The notes: generated by a model not told the origin, from the letters alone. A stretch of 64,000 nucleotides of DNA from CACIIZ01 sp045565285 (GCA_045565285.1 JBJLFR010000035.1:1-64000), one strand, 5' to 3'; shown: positions 1-9,232, counted from the first letter of the stretch. Program-made: numbers and translations.

Positions 1-622
1 CTCCTGGATGACCAATGAGAACAGGGTTATTTTTAGTTCTTCTACTTAAAACCTGAATTGCTCTTCTAATTTCTTCATCTCTACCTACTATAGGATCAAT
101 CTTACCTTCTATTGCTAGTTTGCAAAAGTCGGTGGTAAATTTCTCTAATGCCTGAAAACTATCTTCAGCATTTACTGAAGTCACTTTCTTATCTTTTCGA
201 AAGTTTTTAAAAGCATTTTCAAAATTGTTAATATTTAGCCCTAATTTGTTTAAAAGTTTTTTAACCTCAGAATTATTCATAATAGCATAAATAAGTACGT
301 CTATGGTTACATAATCATCACCATTTTTAAGAGACATCTTTTCAGCGGTTAATAAAACTTTTTTTAAATCATTATCTAAAAAAATATCAGAAGAACCATT
401 TACTTTTGGTTTGTTTTTTAAAATATCATTTAAGCTTTCATTCAATTTAATGATATTGAGATCTGATTTTTCCAACAAATATATTACAGTTGAATTTTTT
501 TCACTACAAATAGCCTTTAATAAATGAAAACAAGTTACATGTTGATGTGAATATTTATTAGCAATAGTCAAAGAATTTCTTAAAACAGTTTGACTGATTT
601 CAGTATATTTATCTAAATTCAT
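1..622 (-). CDS. clpB: ATP-dependent disaggregase ClpB, N-terminal part (gene cut by window edge)
   Basis: Hand translation of the reverse strand from ATG at 620-622 gives an uninterrupted frame of 207 codons to the window edge. It opens MNLDKYTEISQTVL, the usual start of the ClpB N-domain, and ends in NPVLIGHPG, the beginning of the first AAA+ Walker A motif, so the whole N-domain and its linker to NBD1 are here and the rest lies to the left. ClpB threads aggregated proteins together with DnaK in the cytoplasm. The N-domain start separates it from ClpA. A strong GGAGGA ribosome binding site lies six bases before the start. It is divergent from pyrF across a 140 bp gap, where I saw no convincing heat-shock promoter. 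Confidence 0.93.
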   Translation of the reverse strand, partial: MNLDKYTEISQTVLRNSLTIANKYSHQHVTCFHLLKAICSEKNSTVIYLLEKSDLNIIKLNESLNDILKNKPKVNGSSDIFLDNDLKKVLLTAEKMSLKNGDDYVTIDVLIYAIMNNSEVKKLLNKLGLNINNFENAFKNFRKDKKVTSVNAEDSFQALEKFTTDFCKLAIEGKIDPIVGRDEEIRRAIQVLSRRTKNNPVLIGHPG

Positions 623-626
623 TGTA

Positions 627-632
627 TCCTCC
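627..632 (-). promoter_or_regulatory. Ribosome binding site of clpB
   Basis: TCCTCC on the + strand, GGAGGA on the coding strand, lies four bases before ATG 620-622. It is one of the strongest Shine-Dalgarno sequences in the window and fixes the clpB start. Confidence 0.7.
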
Positions 633-762
633 AAATAAAGCATCCTAATAAACCCCGAAGCAGCTTAAAAAGACCAGTGAGAAAGAAATAATATGATTAC
701 AGTTATGAATTTTATTCTAAATTTCAATAGAATAGAAAAAAAGTATCTGCTATAAATTAGAA

Positions 763-1458
763 ATGAAAAATCTACGAGATAAACTTATAGTCGCTTTAGA
801 TAATAAAGAAATTTCTCATAGTAGAACCTTAGTTTCTGCACTTGAAACTAAGGTTTCATTTTTCAAGATAGGATTAAGAACTTTTGTAGTTAATGGTTTC
901 AATTTAGTTGATGAAATTAAAGAGAAAGGAAAAAGGGTATTTTTAGATCTAAAATTGTACGATATTAAAAGTACAATTCAAGAAACAGTGGCTAGAATAT
1001 CTGAACATAAAATAGATTTTTTAACTGTAAATGGCGATCCTTCAGTTGTAGAGGCTGCTTTAAATGGAAGAAAAGATGAAAAGATGAAAATCTTAGCTGT
1101 AACCTTTCTTACTAATCAGAACCGAAATGATCTTAATTTATCATTAATAAAGGAAGGAAATTTAAATGAATTAGTAGCCGAAAGAGCAATTAATGCATTT
1201 AGGGTAGGAGCAGATGGAATAATATGTTCACCATTAGAGGCAAATTTAATTCGAACTAAAAATCAATTTTCAAATAAGATAATTGTAACACCTGGTATAA
1301 GATTAAATTGTTTTGAGACGGAAGATCAAAAACGTGTTTCTACTCCCTCTGAAGCTCTTAGAGCTGGAGCTGATTATATAGTTGTAGGCCGACCAGTTTG
1401 GAATGCAAAAGATCCTATACTAGCAGTTAATAAAATTTTTAATAATATGAGTAGTTAA
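763..1458 (+). CDS. pyrF: Orotidine 5'-phosphate decarboxylase
   Basis: Decarboxylates OMP to UMP, the last step of de novo pyrimidine synthesis, in the cytoplasm. The 231-residue length is normal for the bacterial family. The catalytic Asp-x-Lys-x-x-Asp array is visible as DLKLYDI (Asp62, Lys64, Asp67). A second substrate Asp is Asp13 in VALD, and the phosphate-binding end is present as TPGIR and VVGRPVW. The start is ATG at 763 with only a weak upstream purine stretch. The gene is divergent from clpB and is followed after 43 bp by dinB on the same strand. Nothing unusual was seen. Confidence 0.95.
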   Translation: MKNLRDKLIVALDNKEISHSRTLVSALETKVSFFKIGLRTFVVNGFNLVDEIKEKGKRVFLDLKLYDIKSTIQETVARISEHKIDFLTVNGDPSVVEAALNGRKDEKMKILAVTFLTNQNRNDLNLSLIKEGNLNELVAERAINAFRVGADGIICSPLEANLIRTKNQFSNKIIVTPGIRLNCFETEDQKRVSTPSEALRAGADYIVVGRPVWNAKDPILAVNKIFNNMSS

Positions 1459-1501
1459 TAAAAATAGGAATAACCAATTAAATATCGGAAAGTTTATTTA
1501 T

Positions 1502-2767
1502 TTGAGTAAAGAAGAAATATTTATTTGTAGAGATTGTGCAAAGCTTTCTTTAGACGAGAATAAATGCCAGAAATGTAATTCACCTAAAATCCTAAAACAT
1601 GATGAACTTTTATCATTAAATATTGCTCACATTGATTGTGATGCATTCTATGCCTCAGTAGAAAAAAGTCAAAATCCTCAACTTATTAATAAAGCTATAA
1701 TTGTTGGAGGTGGTAAAAGAGGAGTTGTGACAACTTGTTGTTATATAGCAAGAATTAAAGGTGTTAAATCTGCTATGCCAATCTTCAAAGCTAAAAGACT
1801 TTGTCCAGAAGCAATTTTTATTAAGCCAAGAATGTCACTATATAAACATATTTCAAATTTAGTTTTTTCAAAATTAAAACAACTTACTCCTTTGGTAGAA
1901 ACAATTGCTTTTGACGAAGCTTATTTAGACTTTTCAGGAACTTATCAACTTTATAAAAAAACGCCTGCTGAATTATTAGTAAAATTGGCATTAGAGATAG
2001 AAAATGAATTAGGCATTACCATTTCTATTGGATTAAGTGAAAATAAATTTTTAGCAAAGCTTGCATCTTCAATTAATAAGCCGAAAGGATTTACAGTAAT
2101 TGGAAAATCTGAAAAGTTAGAATTTTTAAAAAATTTGCATATTAAAAATATTCCTGGGATAGGACCCTCACTTCAGAGAAAATTCAAAAAAAAATCTATT
2201 ATGAAAATTGATGATTTGAATAAATTTGATCAAAAGAAACTTGTAAAAAACTTTGGTAGTTTTGGTAAAACAATATGGAATATGGCAAGGGGTATCGATG
2301 AAAGAAAAATCAACCCCCTAAATTCAAGAAAAAGTATCTCCAAAGAAACTACCTTTGATACAAACATTTCTGATTTCAATAGGTTAAAAAAAACCTTATG
2401 GTTACTATCTGAAGAAATATCGGAAATTTTAAAAAAAAACAATTTATTTGCTGGTTCAATAACCATCAAACTTAAGCGTCATAACTTCAAGATTATTACA
2501 TCTTCTTTTACTTTTTTAGAACCTACTTTTCTAGCTGAATATATTTACCAGGAAGCAATATCCCTTTTGAGCAATAAATTTGAAATGGCTCCCTTTAGGC
2601 TTATTGGACTTTCTGCCAAAAAATTCTCCTTAAAAAAACAAATATCATTCTCAAATTCAAAATTAGAGCCAAAATTTCAAAAAATAGAAAAAACAGAATA
2701 TGTAATTGACAAAATACGGCAAAAATTTGGTAAACAAATAATAAAAAAAGGTAGATCTTTTAATTAA
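1502..2767 (+). CDS. dinB: DNA polymerase IV with N-terminal zinc ribbon
   Basis: Y-family translesion polymerase of 421 residues. The palm carries HIDCDAFYASVEK (metal ligand Asp45) and FDEAYLD (Asp138, Glu139). A helix-hairpin-helix-like IPGIGPSLQ segment follows, then the little-finger domain. Ahead of the polymerase core sit about 38 extra residues with Cys9, Cys12, Cys22 and Cys25 in a CxxC-CxxC pattern, which I read as a zinc ribbon; DinB of Alphaproteobacteria often has this. The start is TTG at 1502, since no ATG lies upstream of the Cys pairs. The C-terminus ends without an obvious QL(S/D)LF clamp motif. It is convergent with the next gene over only 15 bp. Confidence 0.93.
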   Translation: MSKEEIFICRDCAKLSLDENKCQKCNSPKILKHDELLSLNIAHIDCDAFYASVEKSQNPQLINKAIIVGGGKRGVVTTCCYIARIKGVKSAMPIFKAKRLCPEAIFIKPRMSLYKHISNLVFSKLKQLTPLVETIAFDEAYLDFSGTYQLYKKTPAELLVKLALEIENELGITISIGLSENKFLAKLASSINKPKGFTVIGKSEKLEFLKNLHIKNIPGIGPSLQRKFKKKSIMKIDDLNKFDQKKLVKNFGSFGKTIWNMARGIDERKINPLNSRKSISKETTFDTNISDFNRLKKTLWLLSEEISEILKKNNLFAGSITIKLKRHNFKIITSSFTFLEPTFLAEYIYQEAISLLSNKFEMAPFRLIGLSAKKFSLKKQISFSNSKLEPKFQKIEKTEYVIDKIRQKFGKQIIKKGRSFN

Positions 2768-2782
2768 TTATAGCTATTTGTT

Positions 2783-3649
2783 TCATACTGCTGCTATATC
2801 TTTATCTCCCCTAAAAGTATTTAAAGTGCTTAATTCTTCTATAATAAAAGTTAGTTTTCTTTTAAAACTCTCAAAATATTTATTTTTTTTGATATCATTT
2901 TCATCCATATATAGTTTCTTGTTAATCTCAATTTGTATAACATGAATATCATTAGCAGGATCACCGTATTTTTTTGTAATATATCCTCCAGAAAAGGGAT
3001 GATTTTTAGTTACAAAAAAATTGTAATTTTCAAAAATTGATTTAACTTTATCAGTTAAAATAGGGGAACAAGAAGTACCATTTGAGTCACCTAAAATTAT
3101 ATCTGTATTATTAGTTTTTTTTAAATTATTGGTTTCTAAATTGAGTTTAGAAGGCATTGAATGGCAATCAAATAGTACAGCATATCCAAGTCTCTTTTTT
3201 GATTCTAATAATAAATTAGTTAAAAATTTATGGTAAGGGAAATAATATCTTTCTAATCTCTTTAAAGCATCTTGTGCAATGATAGTTTTGGAATATATCT
3301 GCTTACCATTACCTGAAACTCTGGGAATAACTCCTAGACCTGCCATATTTCTAGCAGTTTTATCAAAACTAAAATCACCTGAGATTAAGTATGGATCTAA
3401 TTCTAAATGTGAACGGTTTAAATCCACAAAAGTCCTTGGGAATATAGCTTCCATTAATAAGCAATTGAAAAACTTAGTTGGATAAAATAATTCTCCAACA
3501 AAAGCATCTTCAGAAGTACGAAGATCATAAATTTTTAGATTTGTACTTTTTAAAAATTCTTTAGTATAAACACTACCAGAATGAGGTGAATTAAAAATTG
3601 CTTTAAATTTGTAAGGTAGTTTAAAGTTAGTATCATAAATTTTGATCAT
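2783..3649 (-). CDS. N-formylglutamate amidohydrolase family protein
   Basis: A 288-residue member of the HutG/FGase family, zinc-dependent enzymes that hydrolyse N-formylglutamate or related N-acyl amino acids. Family signatures in order are NSPHSG near the N-terminus, TSEDAFV, VDLNRSHLELDP, FDCHSM in the middle, ILGDSNGTSC, and NHPFSGGYIT followed by IQIEINKKLYM. The His and Glu residues in these blocks are the expected metal and catalytic positions. No histidine-degradation genes lie nearby, so the exact substrate is open. It stands alone, convergent with dinB and with its 5' end facing the tRNA-Val gene. Confidence 0.85.
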   Translation of the reverse strand: MIKIYDTNFKLPYKFKAIFNSPHSGSVYTKEFLKSTNLKIYDLRTSEDAFVGELFYPTKFFNCLLMEAIFPRTFVDLNRSHLELDPYLISGDFSFDKTARNMAGLGVIPRVSGNGKQIYSKTIIAQDALKRLERYYFPYHKFLTNLLLESKKRLGYAVLFDCHSMPSKLNLETNNLKKTNNTDIILGDSNGTSCSPILTDKVKSIFENYNFFVTKNHPFSGGYITKKYGDPANDIHVIQIEINKKLYMDENDIKKNKYFESFKRKLTFIIEELSTLNTFRGDKDIAAV

Positions 3650-3736
3650 TTTTTAATTTTCTAAAAAAATAACTTGTAGCGATTATTAAAGATGGTTAAA
3701 GAAAGCTTTGAAATAATGCAATATAATTTTAATATA

Positions 3737-3811
3737 GGGCGTATAGCTCAGCGGGAGAGCACTTCGTTGACATCGAAGGGGTCACTGGTTCAATCCCAGT
3801 TACGCCCACCA
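3737..3811 (+). tRNA. tRNA-Val (anticodon GAC)
   Basis: Complete cloverleaf of 75 bases including encoded CCA. The acceptor stem GGGCGTA pairs with TACGCCC. The D arm is GCTC...GAGC, the anticodon stem CTTCG/CGAAG encloses loop TTGACAT with anticodon GAC, and the T arm ACTGG-TTCAATC-CCAGT is intact. A TATAAT box at 3722-3727 sits at the right distance for a -10 element, but I found no matching -35. Confidence 0.96.
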
Positions 3812-3879
3812 CTTAAATTAATGCTTGTATAAATAAACTAATCTGTTTAATAGATTCATTTTAAAGATGGAGAGCTAAA

Positions 3880-4005
3880 ATGAAAGTTAGAAATTCTTTA
3901 AGATCTTTAAAACAAAGACACAGAGATTGTAGGCTTGTTAGAAGAAAAGGCCGGATATACATTATAAATAAAACCCAAAGAAGGTTTAAGGCACGACAAG
4001 GATAA
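3880..4005 (+). CDS. rpmJ: 50S ribosomal protein bL36 (zinc-free type)
   Basis: This short frame encodes 41 residues beginning MKVRNSLRSLKQRHRDCRLV and ending RRFKARQG, a clear match to bL36, a structural protein of the large ribosomal subunit. Only one Cys (Cys17) is present. The CxxC...C...H zinc site of the other bL36 class is absent, and this longer C-minus form is usual in Alphaproteobacteria. GGAGA lies eight bases before the ATG. It stands 68 bp after tRNA-Val and 11 bp before the lactate dehydrogenase gene, so it may share a transcript with either. A 65-codon frame on the opposite strand is only its shadow. Confidence 0.95.
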   Translation: MKVRNSLRSLKQRHRDCRLVRRKGRIYIINKTQRRFKARQG

Positions 4006-4016
4006 TAAATTTCTAT

Positions 4017-5168
4017 ATGAAGCTTGATAATTGTCATAATATAAATAGTTTTAGACACCTTGCCAAAAAAAAACTTCCTTCACCAATATTTAATTATATT
4101 GATGGGGCAGCTGATGACGAAGTTACTTATAAAAGAAATACAAAATCGTTTGATGATGTTGATCTTGTTCCCAATGTTCTTAGAGGGGTAGAAGACGTTG
4201 ATTTAACTACCACAGTTTTTGGGAAAAAAATTAGCATGCCAATCTATTGCGCTCCAACAGCAGTTCAAAGACTTTTTCATTTTGAAGGTGAAAGGGCAGT
4301 AGCTAAAGCTGCAAGTAAGTTTGGAACTATGTTTGGCGTTTCTTCACTTAGTACAGTAAGTGTAGAAGAAATTGAAAAGATTAGTAATTCCCCAAAGATG
4401 TTTCAATTTTATTTTCATAAAGATCGTTCTTTAAATAAAGAATTATTAGAAAGGGCAAAAAATTCGAATTTTGACGTTTTAGCACTTACTGTTGATACTA
4501 TTACTGGAGGAAATAGAGAGAGAGACCTTCGAACAGGTTTTACAATACCACCAAGATTAACATTTGAAAGTATGATGGAGTTTGCGTTAAAACCTTCATG
4601 GTTTTTAAATCACATTACTAGTTCACCATTTGAGCTACCTCACCTTCAAAATTATGTTAAAGAGGGAACTAACACTGTTACTTCAATAGGTGAATATTTC
4701 TCAACCATGCTTGATCAAAATATGAGTTGGAAAGATGCTGAACAACTAAATTCAAAATGGGGAGGACAATTTGCTTTAAAAGGTGTAATGAGTGTTGATG
4801 ATGCAAAAAAAGCCATAGATATTGGTTGTTCTGCAGTAATAATCTCAAATCATGGTGGACGACAACTTGATGGATCAAGAGCACCTTTTGATCAACTCAC
4901 AGAAATTGTTGATGCTGTTGGTGATAAAATTGACGTAATTTGTGAAGGTGGCATTAAAAGAGGTACCCACGTTTTGAAAGCCCTATCACTTGGGGCTAAA
5001 GCATGTTCTGGTGGGAGAATGTACCTTTATGCTTTAGCTGCTGCTGGACAGAAAGGAGTAGAAAAGGCTTTATCTATAATGAGAAACGAAATTGAAAGAG
5101 ACATGAAGCTTATGGGTTGTAAAAAAATTAGTGATTTGTCTAGAAAAAATTTAAGATTTAAATATTAA
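4017..5168 (+). CDS. lldD: FMN-dependent alpha-hydroxy acid dehydrogenase (L-lactate dehydrogenase type)
   Basis: A 383-residue TIM-barrel flavoenzyme that oxidises an L-2-hydroxy acid, most likely lactate to pyruvate, and passes electrons to the respiratory chain or oxygen. The family blocks are present: YCAPTAVQRLFHFEGE near residue 80, FQFYFHKDR, LTVDTITGGNRERDLR, the FMN-contacting Lys255 in ALKG, and the catalytic His279 in SNHGGRQLDG with the following Arg, then CEGGIKRGTH and GGRMYLYALAAAG. Length and motifs fit LldD, but glycolate oxidase or mandelate dehydrogenase relatives share them, so substrate is inferred. It starts 11 bp after rpmJ and lacks a well-placed ribosome binding site. 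The DUF1285 gene follows closely. Confidence 0.88.
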   Translation: MKLDNCHNINSFRHLAKKKLPSPIFNYIDGAADDEVTYKRNTKSFDDVDLVPNVLRGVEDVDLTTTVFGKKISMPIYCAPTAVQRLFHFEGERAVAKAASKFGTMFGVSSLSTVSVEEIEKISNSPKMFQFYFHKDRSLNKELLERAKNSNFDVLALTVDTITGGNRERDLRTGFTIPPRLTFESMMEFALKPSWFLNHITSSPFELPHLQNYVKEGTNTVTSIGEYFSTMLDQNMSWKDAEQLNSKWGGQFALKGVMSVDDAKKAIDIGCSAVIISNHGGRQLDGSRAPFDQLTEIVDAVGDKIDVICEGGIKRGTHVLKALSLGAKACSGGRMYLYALAAAGQKGVEKALSIMRNEIERDMKLMGCKKISDLSRKNLRFKY

Positions 5169-5177
5169 ATCATTCAT

Positions 5178-5792
5178 ATGAAAGATACTCAGGATAAACA
5201 AGGTTCTGGCAAAAACTATCAAAGTAGTTTTTTGAAAGATATCATTTATAAACAAAATAATACCCTCGAAATAAAAAATAAAAAATGGAACCCTACATAT
5301 TGCGGTGATATCGATATGAGAATCGCACGTGACGGTACTTGGTTTTACTGCGGATCACCAATTAGTAGAAAGAAATTAGTAAAACTGTTTTCTAGTATTC
5401 TGATTAAAGAAAAAAATAAATACTACTTGATTACACCTGTTGAAAAAGTGGGAATTAAGGTTGATGATGCCCCGTTTATAGCTAATGATTTTGAAAAAAT
5501 AGTAGATAATGATAAATCCTATTTAGTTTTTTTTACAAATATTGATGAAACAATAATCTTAAGTAAAAAAAATCCATTTCGTATTTCTATTAATGACAAG
5601 ACCAATGAACCTTCTCCATATATTCTAGTTAGAAAAAACATCGAAGCAAAAATTGATAGAAAAAGCTTTTACAGACTTCTAGATTTAGCGGAATATTCTA
5701 AAGTCGAGGGTCAAGAGTGGTTGGGAATTTATTCTGATAACATTTTTTTCCCGATAATTTTAAGAAAAAAATTGATGAATGAATTATTTTAA
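5178..5792 (+). CDS. DUF1285 family protein
   Basis: A 204-residue protein with the DUF1285 pattern: WNPTYCGDIDMRI, then DGTWFYCGSPISRKKLVKLFS, then YYLITPVEKVGIKVDDAPF, and a second small domain containing NPSPYILVR-like and WLGIYSDNIFFPI segments. No signal peptide or membrane helix is visible, so it is probably cytoplasmic. The biochemical role of the family is not established to my knowledge. It follows lldD by 9 bp and its last nine bases overlap the 3' end of the opposing rppH gene, so there is no room for a normal terminator between them. Confidence 0.8.
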   Translation: MKDTQDKQGSGKNYQSSFLKDIIYKQNNTLEIKNKKWNPTYCGDIDMRIARDGTWFYCGSPISRKKLVKLFSSILIKEKNKYYLITPVEKVGIKVDDAPFIANDFEKIVDNDKSYLVFFTNIDETIILSKKNPFRISINDKTNEPSPYILVRKNIEAKIDRKSFYRLLDLAEYSKVEGQEWLGIYSDNIFFPIILRKKLMNELF

Positions 5793-6266
5793 ATTTATTT
5801 TAGTTGAGAAATGTGAAAGTACATTTTCATAAACTCTTTTTTTAAATGGTACTATACTCTCCAAAAGTTTATTTTTAGTCATCCACTGCCAAGTTGAAAA
5901 TTCAGGACTGGTTGTATTTATATTTATGTCGCTATCACTACCTAAAAATTCCATCGCAAACCATTTTTGCTTTTGCCCAACGAATTTTCCATTCCATAGT
6001 TGCGGAATTAAATTTTTGGGCAAATCATAATTTATCCAGTTTTTTGTTTCTAAGATTATTTTAATTTGTTTTTTTTTAATACCCGTTTCTTCTTTAAGTT
6101 CTCTTAAAGCTGCTATTTCTGTAGATTCATTCTCTTCTATACCCCCTTGTGGCATTTGCCAGGCATCTGATTTATAATCCAGCCTCTGACCAGCAAAGAT
6201 CCACCCATTTTTAATTAAAACTATACCAACACAGGGTCTATAATTTTTTTCATTAAATTTATTCAA
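5784..6266 (-). CDS. rppH: RNA pyrophosphohydrolase (Nudix)
   Basis: A 160-residue Nudix hydrolase that removes pyrophosphate from 5'-triphosphorylated mRNA and so triggers decay; some relatives hydrolyse dinucleoside polyphosphates. The Nudix box runs from residue 41 to 63 as GGIEENESTEIAALREL followed by KEETG. YRPCVGIVL at the N-terminus and DAWQMPQGG before the box are typical of RppH. Its start overlaps the end of ctpA by four bases, a usual pairing in Alphaproteobacteria and a sign of translational coupling. It converges with the DUF1285 gene. Confidence 0.92.
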   Translation of the reverse strand: MNKFNEKNYRPCVGIVLIKNGWIFAGQRLDYKSDAWQMPQGGIEENESTEIAALRELKEETGIKKKQIKIILETKNWINYDLPKNLIPQLWNGKFVGQKQKWFAMEFLGSDSDININTTSPEFSTWQWMTKNKLLESIVPFKKRVYENVLSHFSTKINLK

Positions 6267-7600
6267 TCATTTATTCCATAAATATTAAGTCCAGAAATCA
6301 CATCTAAGGCAAAAGAAAGTTGATAGTCTGTTTTTCTTCTTTGTGATTTTTTTAATTGAATTTCCCTCTCTTTTGCTAAAAGTTCCTTCTCTTCATCTGA
6401 AAGACGGTCGTTTGATAAAGCTCCTTTTAAATCAGCTTCGGTTATTCTACCAGAAGGTTTTTCAGTTTCTTTTTCCTTATTAGGAATTTGTTCAACAATT
6501 ATATCTGGAACAACACCTAGAGCTTGTATTGATCTACCAGCTGGAGTGTAATATCTAGCAGTCGTAAGCCTCATTGCACCATCTTCACCTAGTGGGATTA
6601 CTGATTGAACTGAACCTTTACCAAAACTTTTAGTTCCAAGAATAACAGCTCTTTTATGATCTTGTAATGCTCCTGCAACAATTTCAGATGCCGATGCGGA
6701 TCCACCATTGATCAATACAACAATTGGCTTACTTTCTGCTAAATCCCCCTTTGAGGCACTATACCTTTTAGCTTGTCCATTGTTTCTACCTCTAGTTGAA
6801 ACAATTTCCCCTTGATTAAGAAACATATCTGAAACTGAAATTGCTTCTGAAAGTAATCCTCCTGGATTATTTCTTAAATCAATAACAAACCCAGAAACAT
6901 TATCTTTACCACTTAATTCATCTATTTTTTCTTTAATACCCTTTTCTATATTGGGAGTAGTTTGTTCATTAAATGTAGTAACTCTAACAATGATTACATC
7001 ATCCTCTACTCTAACCCTAGCGGCAGTTAGTTTTATAACATCCCGTGTGATGACTATATCAAACGGTTCCTGGTCTAATTTTCTAACAATTGTTAATGAT
7101 ACTTCAGAACCAACTGGACCTCTCATTTTATCTACTGCTTCAGATAAAGTTAGTCCCAAAATAGCTTCACCATCTACATGAGTTATAAAATCACCTGATT
7201 CTATTCCAGCTTGATAAGCAGGTGTTCCATCCATAGGTGCAACAACCTTAACAAATCCGTCTTCTTGTGTTACTTCGATACCTAAACCACCAAAAGCACC
7301 TCTTGTATCTACTTGCATATCTTCAAAACTTTCTGGCGGCATATAGCCTGAATGGGGATCCAGAGAAGTTAACATCCCCTTTATTGCTGCAGATATTAAA
7401 TCAGAGCTTTTAACATCCTCTACATATCCAGATCTTATTCTATCAAAAACTTCTCCAAATAAATTTAGTTGCTCATAAACTTGGTTTCTATCTTCTGAAT
7501 CGTTTTTGGCTTGAGCCATCAAAGCCGTTTTATCAATTTGATTAAAAAATATTCCACCTGCAACAAATCCCAGGACTAATATAACCAAACTACGTTTCAT
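6263..7600 (-). CDS. ctpA: Carboxy-terminal processing peptidase (S41)
   Basis: A 445-residue periplasmic serine protease that clips the C-terminal ends of envelope proteins. Residues 1-20 form an N-terminal hydrophobic segment (signal peptide or anchor). A PDZ domain runs from about 95 to 175 with GGLGIEV and VAPMDGTPAYQAGI. The S41 catalytic core carries DLRNNPGG (241-248), the nucleophile region GGSASASEIVAGAL (299-312) and the general-base Lys328 in SFGKGSVQ. A charged C-terminal tail of about 80 residues follows. It is co-transcribed with rppH and lies downstream of gpmI. The EnvC-like peptidase gene often found between gpmI and ctpA is absent. Confidence 0.94.
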   Translation of the reverse strand: MKRSLVILVLGFVAGGIFFNQIDKTALMAQAKNDSEDRNQVYEQLNLFGEVFDRIRSGYVEDVKSSDLISAAIKGMLTSLDPHSGYMPPESFEDMQVDTRGAFGGLGIEVTQEDGFVKVVAPMDGTPAYQAGIESGDFITHVDGEAILGLTLSEAVDKMRGPVGSEVSLTIVRKLDQEPFDIVITRDVIKLTAARVRVEDDVIIVRVTTFNEQTTPNIEKGIKEKIDELSGKDNVSGFVIDLRNNPGGLLSEAISVSDMFLNQGEIVSTRGRNNGQAKRYSASKGDLAESKPIVVLINGGSASASEIVAGALQDHKRAVILGTKSFGKGSVQSVIPLGEDGAMRLTTARYYTPAGRSIQALGVVPDIIVEQIPNKEKETEKPSGRITEADLKGALSNDRLSDEEKELLAKEREIQLKKSQRRKTDYQLSFALDVISGLNIYGIND

Positions 7601-7699
7601 AATTTACCTTCTTAATTTTCTAATTACATTTTAATACATTATAGATCTAGTGATTAAAATCTAAATAAAAAGTTTACAAGTCTTTATAATGATTATGAC

Positions 7700-9232
7700 C
7701 TATTTTTTTAATAAAGAAATACCTGTCATTTCTTTGGGTTTGCTAATTTTCATTAAATCTAATAAAGTTGGGGCAATATCAGACAAAATTCCATTTTCAA
7801 TTTTCAAATTTTGATCTTCAGTTATTAGTACAATTGGTACTAAATTGGAAGTGTGTGCAGTATGTGGCTGATCTGTTTTAAAATTAATCATTTCTTCACA
7901 ATTACCATGATCAGCAACGATCAATGTATTAGCATTAATTTTCTTTACTTTTTCAAATACATTACCAATGGCATTATCAACTGATTCACATGCCTTTACA
8001 GCAGCATTTAGATTTCCTGTATGCCCTACCATATCAGGGTTTGCAAAATTAACTAAAATAAAATCATATTCCATTGACTCAATTGCGTTAATTAAGTGAC
8101 CAGTAACTTTTTCAATAGACATATTTGGTTGCAAATCATAAGTTTTGACTTTTGGACTTTGAACCAATTTCCTATCTTCACCTTTTAAATTTTTTTCATT
8201 TCCACAATTAAAGAAATATGTAACATGAGCATATTTTTCTGTTTCTGATAATCTTAGTTGTTTCAAACCCTTTTTTGACAAAACATCACCAATTGTATTT
8301 TTAATTTCAATTTTTGGAAATAAAACTTTTACAGATTTTTCAAGTCTCTTTGAATAAGAAACTAAACTTATTGATGAAATAAAAATAGGTTTGACATCAG
8401 TTAAAAAGTATTTGAATTCATGATCACATAATGAATGACTTATTTGTCTCATTCTATCTGAACGAAAATTCATAAAGATAACACCATCACTTTTATTTTT
8501 AATCCCACAATACTTTCTAGAAACTGCTGGTTTAATAAATTCATCAGTAATTCCTTTATTATATTGCTCTTTGATAAAAACCTCTAGATCATCAAATTTC
8601 TCTCCTTCTTTACAAACGATAGTTCTGTAAAATTTCTCAGTTCTTTCCCACCTTTGATCTCTATCCATTGCGAAATATCTTCCAGATACTGACGAAATTA
8701 AGTCAAAATTTCCAAAAAACTTTTTTATTTTTTTTAAACTATTTAAAGCATTTTTTTGAGATGTATCTCTACCATCTAAAATCATATGTAATAAAACTCT
8801 TAAGTTTCTTTTTTTTAAGTATTTTATTAATTTAAAAATATGATCCTCATGACTATGAACCCCTCCTTCTGAGCATAATCCAATAATATGGATGGCTCCG
8901 CCTTTTTTTATAATTTTATTAATACCTGAATTAAGTTTTTTATCTTCATTCAAGAAATTTTTAGAAAAAGCATGATTTATTCTTGGTAAATGCATTTGGA
9001 TTTTCCTACCCGCACCAAGATTCATATGCCCAACTTCTGAATTTCCTACTTGATTTTCTGGCAATCCTACTGATGGACCGTATGTTATTAGACTGGCATT
9101 TGGATAATTATCTATCAGATAATCAAAATTAGGGGTATTGGCTAATTTAACAGCATTACCTTTGGCTATTTTCGAAATTCCCCAACCATCCAATATACAT
9201 AAAATGGTGGGATTTTTTATTTTACCATTCAT
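7700..9232 (-). CDS. gpmI: 2,3-bisphosphoglycerate-independent phosphoglycerate mutase
   Basis: A 510-residue manganese enzyme that interconverts 3- and 2-phosphoglycerate in glycolysis and gluconeogenesis. The alkaline-phosphatase-like halves are visible: CILDGWG with metal ligand Asp15, then NSEVGHMNLGAGR with phosphoserine Ser65, HSHEDH, DGRDTS, NFRSDRMRQ, and near the C-terminus NFANPDMVGHTGN, VADHGNCEEM and PHTAHTSNLVP with the remaining metal ligands. Length is normal. It lies 24 bp downstream of rlmH in the same direction and about 100 bp upstream of ctpA. Confidence 0.95.
   Translation of the reverse strand: MNGKIKNPTILCILDGWGISKIAKGNAVKLANTPNFDYLIDNYPNASLITYGPSVGLPENQVGNSEVGHMNLGAGRKIQMHLPRINHAFSKNFLNEDKKLNSGINKIIKKGGAIHIIGLCSEGGVHSHEDHIFKLIKYLKKRNLRVLLHMILDGRDTSQKNALNSLKKIKKFFGNFDLISSVSGRYFAMDRDQRWERTEKFYRTIVCKEGEKFDDLEVFIKEQYNKGITDEFIKPAVSRKYCGIKNKSDGVIFMNFRSDRMRQISHSLCDHEFKYFLTDVKPIFISSISLVSYSKRLEKSVKVLFPKIEIKNTIGDVLSKKGLKQLRLSETEKYAHVTYFFNCGNEKNLKGEDRKLVQSPKVKTYDLQPNMSIEKVTGHLINAIESMEYDFILVNFANPDMVGHTGNLNAAVKACESVDNAIGNVFEKVKKINANTLIVADHGNCEEMINFKTDQPHTAHTSNLVPIVLITEDQNLKIENGILSDIAPTLLDLMKISKPKEMTGISLLKK

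Noticed and set aside
623..762. Sigma-32 promoter in front of clpB
   Set aside because: A TTGAAA stands in the gap but no matching -10 element at the right distance could be recognised.
3861..4058. 65-codon reverse frame over rpmJ
   Set aside because: It lies on the opposite strand of bL36, whose sequence is unmistakable.
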